A stretch of DNA of 64,000 bases from Otatea glauca. Its lineage: Eukaryota > Streptophyta > Magnoliopsida > Poales > Poaceae. A program made the position numbers and the translations under genes. Shown here one piece after another: positions 20,791 to 30,458 of the stretch (position 1 is the first letter of the stretch; the number at the start of each line of letters is the position of its first letter). Where the stretch lies: NCBI GenBank assembly GCA_036346275.1, contig CM070722.1:22777336-22841335 (forward strand), given 5' to 3'. The notes below the pieces were generated by a model. That model was not told where the DNA came from. It made no database searches and was given only the letters and a program-made list of their open reading frames with translations.

Positions 20791-22870
20791 CATGTCTATG
20801 CGATGATGCTTTTAAGTGCTTTTTGCCTTTCTCATGGCATGAGTCGCTTGAGGCTAGCTTGACGATGTGATCACTGCCTAGTGGAGTGGATTTGGGTCAT
20901 CTTGTGGACTTGTCCTTTCTTAGTTCGATTCTTAGTCCATGAGTTGTCCTGAGGCATCATCTTCGCCGTGCATATGTAGTGGACCTCGTTTTTCCTCGAG
21001 GTACCCACTCACGGCAAGAGTTGCAGGTAAGTATGTTGGTCCTGTTGATCCTTACTAATCTCATCTAGGATCGTTTTGTCGCTTTTCAATGTTGGCATTC
21101 GATGTGAATTCCGAGTTGGCCTTTGCGACTTGTCTCTAGAGGATTGGATCTTCCTGCATGACCATCATGAGCATCATGCTAACCCGCATGTACTTTCAAC
21201 TTTGTTTGCCTCGTGTTTCGCTCCACAAGTGTTGAGCTTCATGATAACAGCATTGGGGACTTCCACTTCCATGGTTAGCTATCTCATACCCTCACGTCGG
21301 TTATACTTGTGATCATCATTTCCATGATATGTTGTGATTGCTCTTGCTCCCATGTGTATTATATGTACTTTGCTAGGTCTTGTTAGTTTTTGTCTGTCTT
21401 GTTTTGTGCCATAGCATGTTTTCCCCAACCATCTTTGTGCTTCATGTATTATATCCTAAATTCATGAGCTCTTTCCCAGCATGTGATTTTCTTGTTTTTA
21501 TCCTGTCCATGATATTGTTCATTTGGTATGAGCATTTGTGTTAACTATGGGCACGTGTTGTATATCATTTACTTTATTTTGTCATGAGTAGTATCTAGGT
21601 TATATGACCCTGATTTTCTATTACATCCATGATTAGCTTTGTTTAGACTTTGTTTGTCAGACTTTGTGCTACATGTGAATGCCTTTCATAAGATTAGGGT
21701 CATATGATCTAGCTGCCGCTGTATGACTTATATTGTTCATGATCACCTTTTATTGTCCTTCATGCTTATATGCTTCATACCTATTTTTGCATGAGCTTGT
21801 GTTTTTCATTCATGGCATGTATTCATCATCATGTATAGAGTGTTGCCATAAGTAGCTTCTCATCTTTGTGTCCACGGTCACCATTTACTTTCATGCTGCC
21901 TATGTCCTCATGACCTTTTGTTTGGTCTTCTTTTGACGGGCCTTTTCACAGCATGTAAATATTGTTACTGAGACTATGGATAAATGGATCTTGATGTTGC
22001 TAATTGGATTGTTTTATGCATGATCCTCTTTGGTTGTCTTCATTCATCTTGCTCATGGTATATCTAGTAGCATGTTGTTGTGCTTCATTGTGGTATTTCT
22101 TCATTTACATGCTCATTGCCATGTTTAGGTAGTATCTTGATCCATGTATTTCTAGGCTTGCACATGATCCTGCTAGCATTTTGTTGCTGTGATGCACCTT
22201 GCTTAGCTTCTTCACAAAGATGATGATGCTATGATGCACCTTGCTCGTTGTTTATCATGTGGATGTTTTCACCGTTGTCTATGGATATATGGATCTTGAT
22301 GCTATCTTTAGCTTGGTTGTGATACATGATCTTACATTACCTTCTCGCATCATGTTCATGCTCTAGATGATCGCTTGCCACACTTTTCTGTATCTTGTCC
22401 ATTCGTGCCTAGGAACCGGATCTACCTAACCCCGCCAAAGCATAGATTTGTTGGATGCATGTGTGTAGGCTTTCGGTGAGGAGACATCATCCTAGGAATA
22501 TCTCTAAGTCTTCTTCCTCTGCTTTTGGATCCACTTCAGTCATTTGCCACTACTTGCACTACTGCGCAGAGGTAAGTACCTCTGAAAATGTTGATGATAG
22601 TGATGGGTCTCTTAGGAGGTTGTGGTTCTTTTGTAGGTAGAGCTTGTGTCCTGTTTGTCTAAAGTCTTTTGGTTGGACTTCTAGCATAGTTAGGTTGCTT
22701 CTTACCTTGAGTCATCTTGCTCCTTAGAGACCATGTGGTTTTAGATCTTATCTCTTCTCCTCTAGCTTTCTACCTATCTCTTGTGAGGTGAGAGTTTTAG
22801 AGTGTGCCTCAAGGGGAGTAGAGTGTGTTCAGGGGGATTTGAGCTTGGGTTTATGAGCTCATATGGCATA
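20791..22870 (+). other. Unrecognised T-rich DNA in place of copia pol
   Basis: About 2.1 kb without any pol motif or long frame (longest 78 codons at 21076-21312). The composition is T- and TG-rich, with very frequent CATG, ATGAT and CTTCAT words. There are diverged internal repeats, such as TATGGATAAATGGATCTTGATG-like units near 21975 and 22280, and GATGCACCTTGCT near 22190 and 22235. It separates gag-linker sequence from the usual 3' region of the family. It may be captured DNA or the core of a non-autonomous subfamily. No function is assigned. Confidence 0.5.
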
Positions 22871-24716
22871 TCTTGAGGGGGAGCTGATCTGTATTATATG
22901 TATATATTTTCTTCCAACATTTCCTTTCTTCTTCTGGTTGACTTTGGGCTTGTTTTCTTGAGTTGAGTTCACTCACTTAGACTTCTGGCATGCCTTGCAT
23001 GGACCTCTTATCTTGTGCTTTAGATTGCTATCATGCGTGATTAGCTGTTCTCTCTTCTCTCTAGGTTGAGTTCCCTCACAATCTTATAAGTCTAGCAGGT
23101 ATTGGGCCTCCTGGGTAGACAGGGTCTGTGTGCACTCCTTAGTTGGGATCTAGAGTCAGCTTCCCTATGTCACTCACTGGGGAAGATAAGAGCGAGTCTT
23201 AGCCATAGTGAGTCTCTTCTATCTTATCTATGCTCAATAGCCATCCAGTTTTGCAGTTTCTCGACTTCTTCTCCTCATTCTGTTTTTCTGGTTGTTATTG
23301 AGTTCATTCGGGTTTTCGTTATGCCTAATCTTGATAATAACTCAACTTTAACCAGATTTGAGCTTAAAATTGATTCATTTGTTGAGGGGGAGTTTGGGAA
23401 TCTGTTCATGCATTGCATTTAGACTGCATTTTCTGTTTTATGAGCTTTGTCTATTATGCAATTGATTTCTTCTTCATTCTATACACCATGCTACATCATT
23501 TGAAGAAAATCACTAGCTTAGGTATGTCCAAGTTCATTTTACTTGCTAAGCTTAAAAATGAAATAAGCCTTAAATGAAAAACTTGATGAAACTTGTTGCT
23601 TTTATTTGCTAGGTTTCTTCTCTAGAGGTTTGTGCCATAATTTGAGAAATTTAGGAGTTCTCTAGAGTCCCTATAGCAACTTGGGTGAAACTAGTTTGAT
23701 CCATGCTAGAGTCCTTCAATTGCTCATGAATCATTGTGCAAAAAAAATGAAAATTAAAGAAAATTGACTCTTCTTGTGCACATATGACTCAACACCTTGC
23801 ATTCACAAGACCGCTTCCTATTGCACTTGGGATGAACTTGGAATACATCGTGTTTGACCTAGACCATCCTCTTAAGAGTTCATCTTGAGATGGTGGCATA
23901 CGGCTTGAGTCAATTGGTTGTCAAAAGAAAATGCAAATAAATTAAAAACAAAGACATATGTGGGTAAAGAATGCAAATAATGTCAAACATTTGCACCCCG
24001 CTATGTCTTGTATGATGATAAATCAAAATTTGCATTAAGTGATAAATGAGCCCGAAGGACCTTGTATGCTCTTCTAGATTCCCCAAAGTGTTGAGTAGGT
24101 TGAACTCTAGGTTTTCCTTTTGATCCTTAGAGTGGCTATTCTTCTATTTTTGAAAATAAAGCTAAGTGTTGCACTTGTCTAATCTTGCTTAAAATGAAAT
24201 ATTCAAAACTAAGCTCGTATTTGCACTTGGACATGTCTTAGTTTAGTCATCTTCTGAAATTGACAAGCTTGGTGTAATATCCTTCCATTTTGATCAATTG
24301 GATAATCTTCAAAGCTCTTTCGATTGCATTTCATGCAAAGATAAAAAAAAATTGATGCCTATATTGCCAAAAGGGGGAGAAAATGTAGAAAAGGCATCAC
24401 TAAAATGATAAAAATGTGAATGCTTATTTGGTTATTATGATCTTTGTAAAACTATGCTACTACTTCTGTTGGATCATAATCTCATAGTCACATTTGACAT
24501 GTTTAGTTGGATTTTAGAGTTTTTGTTGAAAACTTGCTCTTTCATAAATTTAACTCTAAAATCTGAATTCCTCTTCGTCAACTTGGTCATGGTTCTAATT
24601 TCTTTCTTTGGACCAAGTTTGACTTTGCAACTAAAAATTGCTTTCTTCTTCATTTTCTTCAAACTCAAATTTATGCCTTTTGTGTGGTTTGTCAATATAC
24701 TCATCAAGGGGGAGAT
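22871..24716 (+). other. Copia A 3' non-coding region with repeated purine tracts
   Basis: From about 22871 the sequence again matches the 3' parts of the other copia copies (53100-54940 and 62640-64000). It contains polypurine-like tracts at about 22873 (TTGAGGGGGAGCTG), 23384 (TTGAGGGGGAGTTTGGG), 24368 (AAAAGGGGGAGAAA) and 24705 (CAAGGGGGAGATT). Only the last is adjacent to the 3' LTR. No conserved protein frame was found. In related copia elements this place can hold an env-like ORF, but I see none. Confidence 0.65.
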
Positions 24717-26361
24717 TAAAGGACCATGTGGAGGTCCATCCATGTTTGTGATGAGTATTTGACTTTATTTGAGAAAGGTGTGCTCAAGTTTGAGTTTGAT
24801 TTGGATTGATTTTCAAAATGAAGCAATTTGAGTTGTATCTGCCAGGAGTGGCAGTACCGGTCGTATGGACGCGGTAGTGATGAGTTGGATGGTTTATTGC
24901 ACATCTTTGTGGGCATTGCTTTGTGAGGAGTTTCCTTGTTTTTGATGGTTGCAGGACGACGGTGCTAGGTCATGGTGAGGCGAAGGATGACCGGGACTAG
25001 GCGAGGGGCGTCGGAGGTCCAGACGGTCGGGAGATCGCCGGAAGATGATCAGAGATGGAGTCCGGGCAAGTCAAGAAGACAAGGAAATGAGATGATGCTA
25101 TCTAGATGCCGCGTGGATCAATGAGGGCCGTCGGATTGAGGTCTAGTTGATAGGTTAGCGGGTCTAGGTAGTATGCTTTGAAAACCGTGCAAGAAAACCC
25201 GGTATGTGTGTGGGTTTTGGGTTAGCCCTTGCATGGCTATGTGTGTGGGTTAATCCTAGCCCTTAGATGAGTGCTCTATGGTTGAGAGACTCATCCAAGG
25301 GTGGTAGGTGGCCCAAGAGTAGTATAAATAGGGGTGGAGGGGTAGCCTTCTTCCCTTGAAGGTGTTGAGGTTTTTGATGCTCATTTGAGCTGTGCCCACA
25401 TGAATGTGAGGCTTTGTAACATCTCCTTCCAGAAATGAATGTTTTATCCATCCACCTCTGAATTTATTTTGCGCATTTACATTATGTCTTTATTTTACGC
25501 AATTTAAATTCAGCATTTACTTTCCCGCAATTATTTTCCCGCAATTTACTTTCAAGTAATTTGGATTTGCCTCCCCTCCTTCTAAATGCTGCTGATCTTG
25601 GATGTTTTGAGTGTGTTCATATGGTTTTACATCTCTTTTGCACTCTTGGATTGAGTAGAGAACATCTTTTCTTTCAAGTTCCAACTTTGTTCAGAACTTG
25701 TTCTTCGCGCAGCAGTCAGTGTTTGATTTTTGTAAAAATATAAAAAAATCCTTTTTGAGTTATTCTTCTTGGAGGTGGTGCGGGACTCTGATATACACCT
25801 GCAAAAACATTGTGGAGTTCACTTGTTGCACCGTTTGGGCGCCATGAGGTGAAAACCGAGCCCCAAACTTTCTGCTCGAAGTTCTTGAGCATACTGTGTT
25901 CTTAGATTTTTCCTGTTTTTTATGTAAGGCTTTTTGAGTATAAATTTGGTGGAGTTCTTCACGACTCTGATACTCATAGGGAAAAACATTCTCAGAATTT
26001 TTTGAGCTGCAGAAACCCACCAACCTCCTGTGCAAATTGAGGACAAGTTCTGGAAATTCTGCTTTTACTTTTCTGAAAGTGACTTTTGTGATTTGAATTG
26101 ATGTCCTTTCTAAAACCAAGAGTTTGAATTGATTCCTCTTTATCTTGGACACTAGACAACCAGGATTGTGACTCAAAAATCCCCACATATTTTATGGTAC
26201 TTATCCATGCAAGCTTGGGGTACACATAGTTGTCTAGTTTTTCGGGTTTTTCACAATTTCCTTTGAGCGATCTTGTCGAGGTTTTTGTTGGAGTATTTTA
26301 GGTGAATTTTTATTTGCGACCATTCACCCCCCCCCCCTCTGTTCGCCATCTCGGTCCTTCA
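24717..26361 (+). repeat. Copia A 3' LTR (subtype A)
   Basis: This 1645-bp partner of 15562-17201 begins TAAAGGACC (G to A at the second base compared with TGAAGG) and ends CTCGGTCCTTCA. TATA is at 25323-25330. It has a run of eleven C at 26327-26337 where the left LTR has fewer. It is followed by G2 pol sequence. Confidence 0.88.
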
Positions 26362-26704
26362 ATTTCACTGGTTGCTCCTTGTAGGCGGGAGCATTGGTCA
26401 AACCAAAGGACATCAAAGTATACTTATACTTTTCATACCTAGTTACGAAAGCTGTTTTGGGTATATCCTCTTTACGAATTATCAACTGATGGTATCCTAA
26501 TCTCAAGTCAATCTTGGAGAATACTCCGGCTCCTTGAAGCTGATCGAATAAATCATCAATCCTTGGCAGAGGGTACTTAATCTTGATGGTAACCTCATTG
26601 AGTGAACGATAATCCACACACATTCTCTGAGTTCCATCCTTCTTTTCAACTAGGAGAACTAGCGCTCCCCATAGCTAAGAACTTGGTCGGACAAAACCTT
26701 GGTC
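26362..26704 (-). pseudogene. pol: G2 pol remnant: RT N-terminal half joined to chromodomain
   Basis: The minus strand reads CVDYRSLNEVTI, YPLPRIDDLFDQLQGAGVFSKIDLR, IRKEDIPKTAF and LMSFGLTNAPA, then at once YKEQPVK, the start of the chromodomain segment. The catalytic FxDD block, RT thumb, RNase H and integrase core are absent. The same fusion is found at 33429-33900, so the deletion predates both copies. The frame is otherwise open from the CVDYR block to the join. Copia A interrupts it at 26361/26362. Confidence 0.85.
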
Positions 26705-27393
26705 CTACAGCTCTTTAATCTGTCTCTTCACTTCAGCTAACTCATTAGCAGACATCCTGTAAGGTCTTTTGGAAATGGGCGGTGTTCCGGGAACTAGCTT
26801 GATCAGAAATTCTATATCTCTGTCTGGTGGCATCCTAGGCAACTCATCTGGAAACACATCAGGAAACTCTCTAATGACTGGCACATCTTTCAAACTTATT
26901 CCTTTGGCACTGCAAACTTTTATTCCTTCAGACTGATCTGAAGCAGCTTGAAACTTTAGCTTAGCTCCACCTGGACAGGTTAAGGTGATCATTCTATTTC
27001 CACAATCCAAAACTACTTGGTTCTTGGAGAGCCAATCCATTACTAGTATCACATCTAGGGACTTGGTGTCTAGGACAATGAGGTTGGCTAGAAATTCTAC
27101 CCTTCTAATTATTATCTTAACTTCGGGGTAGCCTTGGTTCGTACTCAAATCAGAATGAGGTGATTGCACTAATAAAATAGTTTTAAGAGGCTTTGTCTTT
27201 AATTGATGGTTGGTAGCAAAACTCTGAGAAAAACAAACGAATGCGTAGCTCCAGAATCAAACAAAACCATGGCAAATGCTGAGTTCACTAGGAGCTTACC
27301 TAGTATGACGTCTAGTGCAGATTGGGCGTCCTTAGTGGTGACGAGATTCACATGACCTCTTCCAGCAGACGGTGGAGCCCTGGTGGCTTGGTT
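26705..27393 (-). pseudogene. pol: G2 protease and PR-RT linker
   Basis: The minus strand shows the retropepsin active site LFDSGATHSF (near 27255-27285), then DVILVMDWLSKNQVVLDCGNR and the linker REFPDVFPDELPRMPPDRDIEF up to the RT entry (SKRPYRMSANELAEVK). Unlike G1 the DSGA motif is intact. The second signature has Val for Gly (ILVMDW). A frame change lies between the two halves near 27170-27200. The upstream side is cut by the solo LTR at 27399. Confidence 0.82.
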
Positions 27394-27398
27394 GGGAG
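27394..27398. repeat. Target site duplication GGGAG (left)
   Basis: GGGAG precedes the solo LTR and is repeated at 28734-28738. This is a perfect 5-bp duplication as made by copia integrase. Confidence 0.9.
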
Positions 27399-28733
27399 TG
27401 AAGAGGAACGCGGTATGCTACGCTAGCACAAAAAAAATCTACCGCATAACGAGAATGCTACTCGCAAGAAGTGGATCATAGATTAGATTACCACTAGACA
27501 CGTAGTTGCGGAATCCTTCGTGCGTCGATGTAGTGGATCATGCTCGCCTCGTCGTGGATCGTCCTCCCACGACGCAGTCGCAGCAGCGTCACCGTAGTAT
27601 TCCACACGTCCAGGGATGGAACGCCGTGCATCGGTGTGCAAGCACCTGGTCGCTCGGCAGGGACAGCGAGAGGAGGAGGCTGGGATTTCGGGTGAAACAC
27701 TTCTAGACCGTAGGAAAGCACACCCTGCACCCTCCCTCCTCCACTCCTTATATAGCCACGAGATGAAGCCCTAAACCAGGGCCCATAGTGTGCTAAGCCC
27801 ATGAGGTCCAATAATACATCGGATCCAATCCAAATTAATGCGTCCCAGCCCATTAAGTGTGTGACCCTGCAGGTTCACGTACGTTTGGACATGGATTCGA
27901 AAAACTCCTTTTCAATCCAATAGTTGGTAGTGGCTCCTTGCAAAGCATGCGAACTCCCAAACGTACTATGATCAAATCGGATAGAACCTATCAAAAGTAC
28001 TCATGTAATAATCCCTTTGCCAAGTATATGAAGATTGAACTCAAGGCGAGAATCATGTCATCCTTTGATGATTCTATCCATCTCTCGTATCCGTGATATA
28101 TTAATAAGATGTGATTGACTCCTCAATCACGGCATGTCGATGCACTTCCTTAATCATATCACACGAGTGGCCTTGTCATATATCTCCGTTTCATTGAAGT
28201 GGCAAATTTCATCTTGACTGCTCACTTCTCTCTGCACGTTTTATAGTAAACATGAAAGCTACCTTTATAACTATCCGGTTAGAAAGGAGTGTTTGATAGC
28301 CCTAAGGAAAACTATTATACATGTAGGAATATGACAATCTCAGGTCTAAGGATCATACATCTACAATGTATGAGATACACTGATTACACATAAGAATGTA
28401 ACATTCTCGCAGTGTCCCATTGCGGGTCTATCTACCCATGTTCTTCAACATGAGTCTATAATGTATAGATGATATCTCCATATCCTATGATCTATGAAGC
28501 ATGATCTTTGATCACTACATGTGCTGATCTATTCATCGTTGTCCTATACGATGATATCCGATCAGAGATATTTATCGAATTACATCAATAAGTAAAGAGC
28601 TTCATAAGAAAGTCACATATTTGTTGATCAATACAATGATATACATTCATTGGACCAATAATCATATTATTATTCATAAACATAGTCATGTTACAATCAT
28701 CTAAATGATTGCCTCAAGGGCATAATACTAACA
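27399..28733 (-). mobile_element. Copia solo LTR (Angela/BARE-1/RIRE1-like), minus orientation
   Basis: This 1335-bp block is flanked by perfect GGGAG duplications and splits the G2 coding region. On the minus strand it begins TGTTAGTATTATGCCC and ends CTCTTCA, so TG..CA ends are kept. The start resembles LTRs of the BARE-1/Angela copia group (recall of family consensus, not a search). A minus-strand TATA motif (plus TTATATA, 27748-27754) lies about 300 bases from the 3' end. No internal domain, PBS or PPT is present, so it is a solo LTR left by LTR-LTR recombination. The 119-codon minus frame (27494-27853) lies in the LTR and is not treated as a gene. Confidence 0.85.
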
Positions 28734-28738
28734 GGGAG
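28734..28738. repeat. Target site duplication GGGAG (right)
   Basis: Second copy of the 5-bp duplication bordering the solo LTR. Confidence 0.9.
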
Positions 28739-29887
28739 TCTGGGGCACTCTACGTCCTACTCCTGGTGCGGGGGTCTTGGCTGGTGTGGATCCCAAATTG
28801 AAAACGGACTGGCTTCACAGCTTACCTCCTTGTGCAATTGTTAGCATAGTGCCCCAATTCATGTTAGTTGTAACAAGTGACTTATGCAGCTGGATTGTTG
28901 TTCCTCTGAGGTGAATTGTTGTTGGTGCTGAAGTTGCGATTGCATGAAGGAGTTGGGCGAGGTGCTAGTGCAGGGGTTCTGAATGCAGTCGGAGGAGTGA
29001 AACGAGCAAGTTGTTGTGCAATGGTTCTGGCTCTCTACTGGTGATTCTGATGGGCTCCATGCTGCATCATCTTTCTCTTACGGGATTCTTCCAATTCACA
29101 ACGAGATTCCTCAATAAGCATAGCTTTATCTACAAGATGCTGAAGATCTGCATAGTCATTGCCAATGACTTGCACCTTTAAACCTGGATTAAGCCCACGC
29201 TTGAACTTCTTCTGGTCAGCATCATCTGTGGCCACATCCTTTGGAGCGTAGCGAGCAATTTGAGTGAACTTATCGAGGTATTCACTCACTGACATCCCTT
29301 CTTGCTTGAGCTCTCGGAACTCATTCTTCTTCATCTTCACTTTTCCATCTGGGATATGGGAGAGGCGGAAAGCAGTGGAAAACTCTGCCCAAGTGATAGT
29401 CTGGGGTCATCATAGGCAGCACTGTAGTTCTCCCACCTTCAGCGGCGGTGCCCTCTAGCTGATTAACGGCATAGAGAACCTTCTCATGATCTATGCACTG
29501 GGCAATTGCTAGCTTCTTTTCAATGGAGCGAATCCAATCATCTGCGTCCAATGGTTCTGAAGAATTGGAGAAAGTGGGCGGACAAGTCCTCATGAATTCT
29601 ACCAGCTTGGACTACAGATGAGCTTGAGGTGGTGCAACGGCAGATTGATTCTGCTGGTTCAACAGGTTAGCCAGGGAAACTGCAGTTTGGTTTTGATGGT
29701 TCATCATGTTGTTCATATTCTGCACCACGGTGTTCATAAGCTGTGTCTGAGCTGTCAAAAAGTGTCCCATGTTCTGATCTGTCACTGCAGGTGGTGGTGG
29801 TGGTGCATTGGGATTGGGGTTGGCGCTAGCACTGGCACTGGCATCTACTGGTGAATTGCAATTGGCTCCAGAACGAGTGTCAACCAT
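28739..29887 (-). pseudogene. gag: G2 gag (capsid, degraded zinc knuckle)
   Basis: Read on the minus strand, the frame starts MVDTRSG with ATG at 29885-29887. A Pro/Asn/Gln-rich N-terminal part follows (GHFLTAQTQLMNTVVQNMNN). The capsid block comes next, with LDADDWIRSIEKKL, LEGTAAE, and, after frameshifts near 29330-29420, VSEYLDKFTQIARYAPKDVATDD and FKRGLNPGLK. A remnant zinc knuckle (HELGHYANNC) lies near 28845-28875. At least two frameshifts and a stop near 29610 break it. It is the same family as G1 gag. Confidence 0.82.
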
Positions 29888-30440
29888 CTGCGATGCAGCA
29901 CAAGGGTTTGATAGGTAAGAGGTAAAAGAAGTAGACAAGTGGTAAGGTCATCTAGGGGAGAAGGTAATACCGAGGGACAAAAAGACACAACCGAAAAGTC
30001 TACAACTCAGAGATGCAATAAAATTTTCAACTTAAGGTATGGCTACAACACCATGCTTGAGGCAAGTGTACATCATACCAGGCACACAAGCAATAAAATC
30101 CTAATATACACGGGCTATATGTCACTAAACAGAAAAGTCGAACATGCTCAAACACCGTTGAGCGCTAAAAACCTATCTTATATGGTAGTCCTCTCGAACA
30201 CACTCTCGACGGCTTGACCCTCATCTTCTTGATTGATTCTTCGTAGATGCCTTGAGGATTTGGGAAGTTTCAAGAGATAAGATCAATTTAACTTTCAAAA
30301 TAATATTCAGCAAAGGAGAGGGATAAGAACTTAAGGATAAGATGAGAGGGGACAAACTATCAAATACCAATTTGTGTTGGTTTGATTTAGAAAATTATTT
30401 TGAAGACCATGCTAACTAGGGTAGTGACCTACAGTCGTTA
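29888..30440 (-). other. G2 leader between PBS and gag
   Basis: This is the untranslated leader of G2. Unlike G1, it has no room for the extra ORF seen at 4847-5635 and no similar frame. Only short unrelated frames are present (92 codons at 29939-30217 on the plus strand, antisense to the element). Confidence 0.5.
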
Positions 30441-30454
30441 TGGCTCTGATGCCA
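30441..30454 (-). other. G2 primer binding site (minus strand)
   Basis: Plus TGGCTCTGATGCCA reads on the minus strand TGGCATCAGAGCCA, a tRNA-Met type site with C for T at position four. It lies four bases from the LTR end. Confidence 0.85.
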
Positions 30455-30458
30455 TCTC

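Larger units (their letters stand above)
15562..26361 (+). mobile_element. Ty1/copia element A with doubled 5' LTR and no pol
   Basis: This is a 10.8 kb element bounded by LTRs at 15562-17201 and 24717-26361. These begin TGAAGGACC (TAAAGGACC in the right copy) and end GGTCCTTCA or GGACCTTCA, nearly perfect terminal inverted repeats. It is flanked by TTTTC (15557-15561) and ATTTC (26362-26366), a 5-bp target duplication with one mismatch, within the G2 pol. The interior holds a second LTR of another subtype, a PBS, a gag N-terminal stub, a coiled-coil frame, ~2 kb of unrecognised DNA in place of protease-integrase-RT-RNase H, and a long 3' non-coding part with several purine tracts. It is non-autonomous. 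Confidence 0.88.

Noticed and set aside
23102..23422. 106-codon frame in the copia 3' region, considered as env-like
   Set aside because: No signal peptide or membrane segment pattern that is conserved, and the same region is closed by stops in 53330-53660 and 62870-63200.
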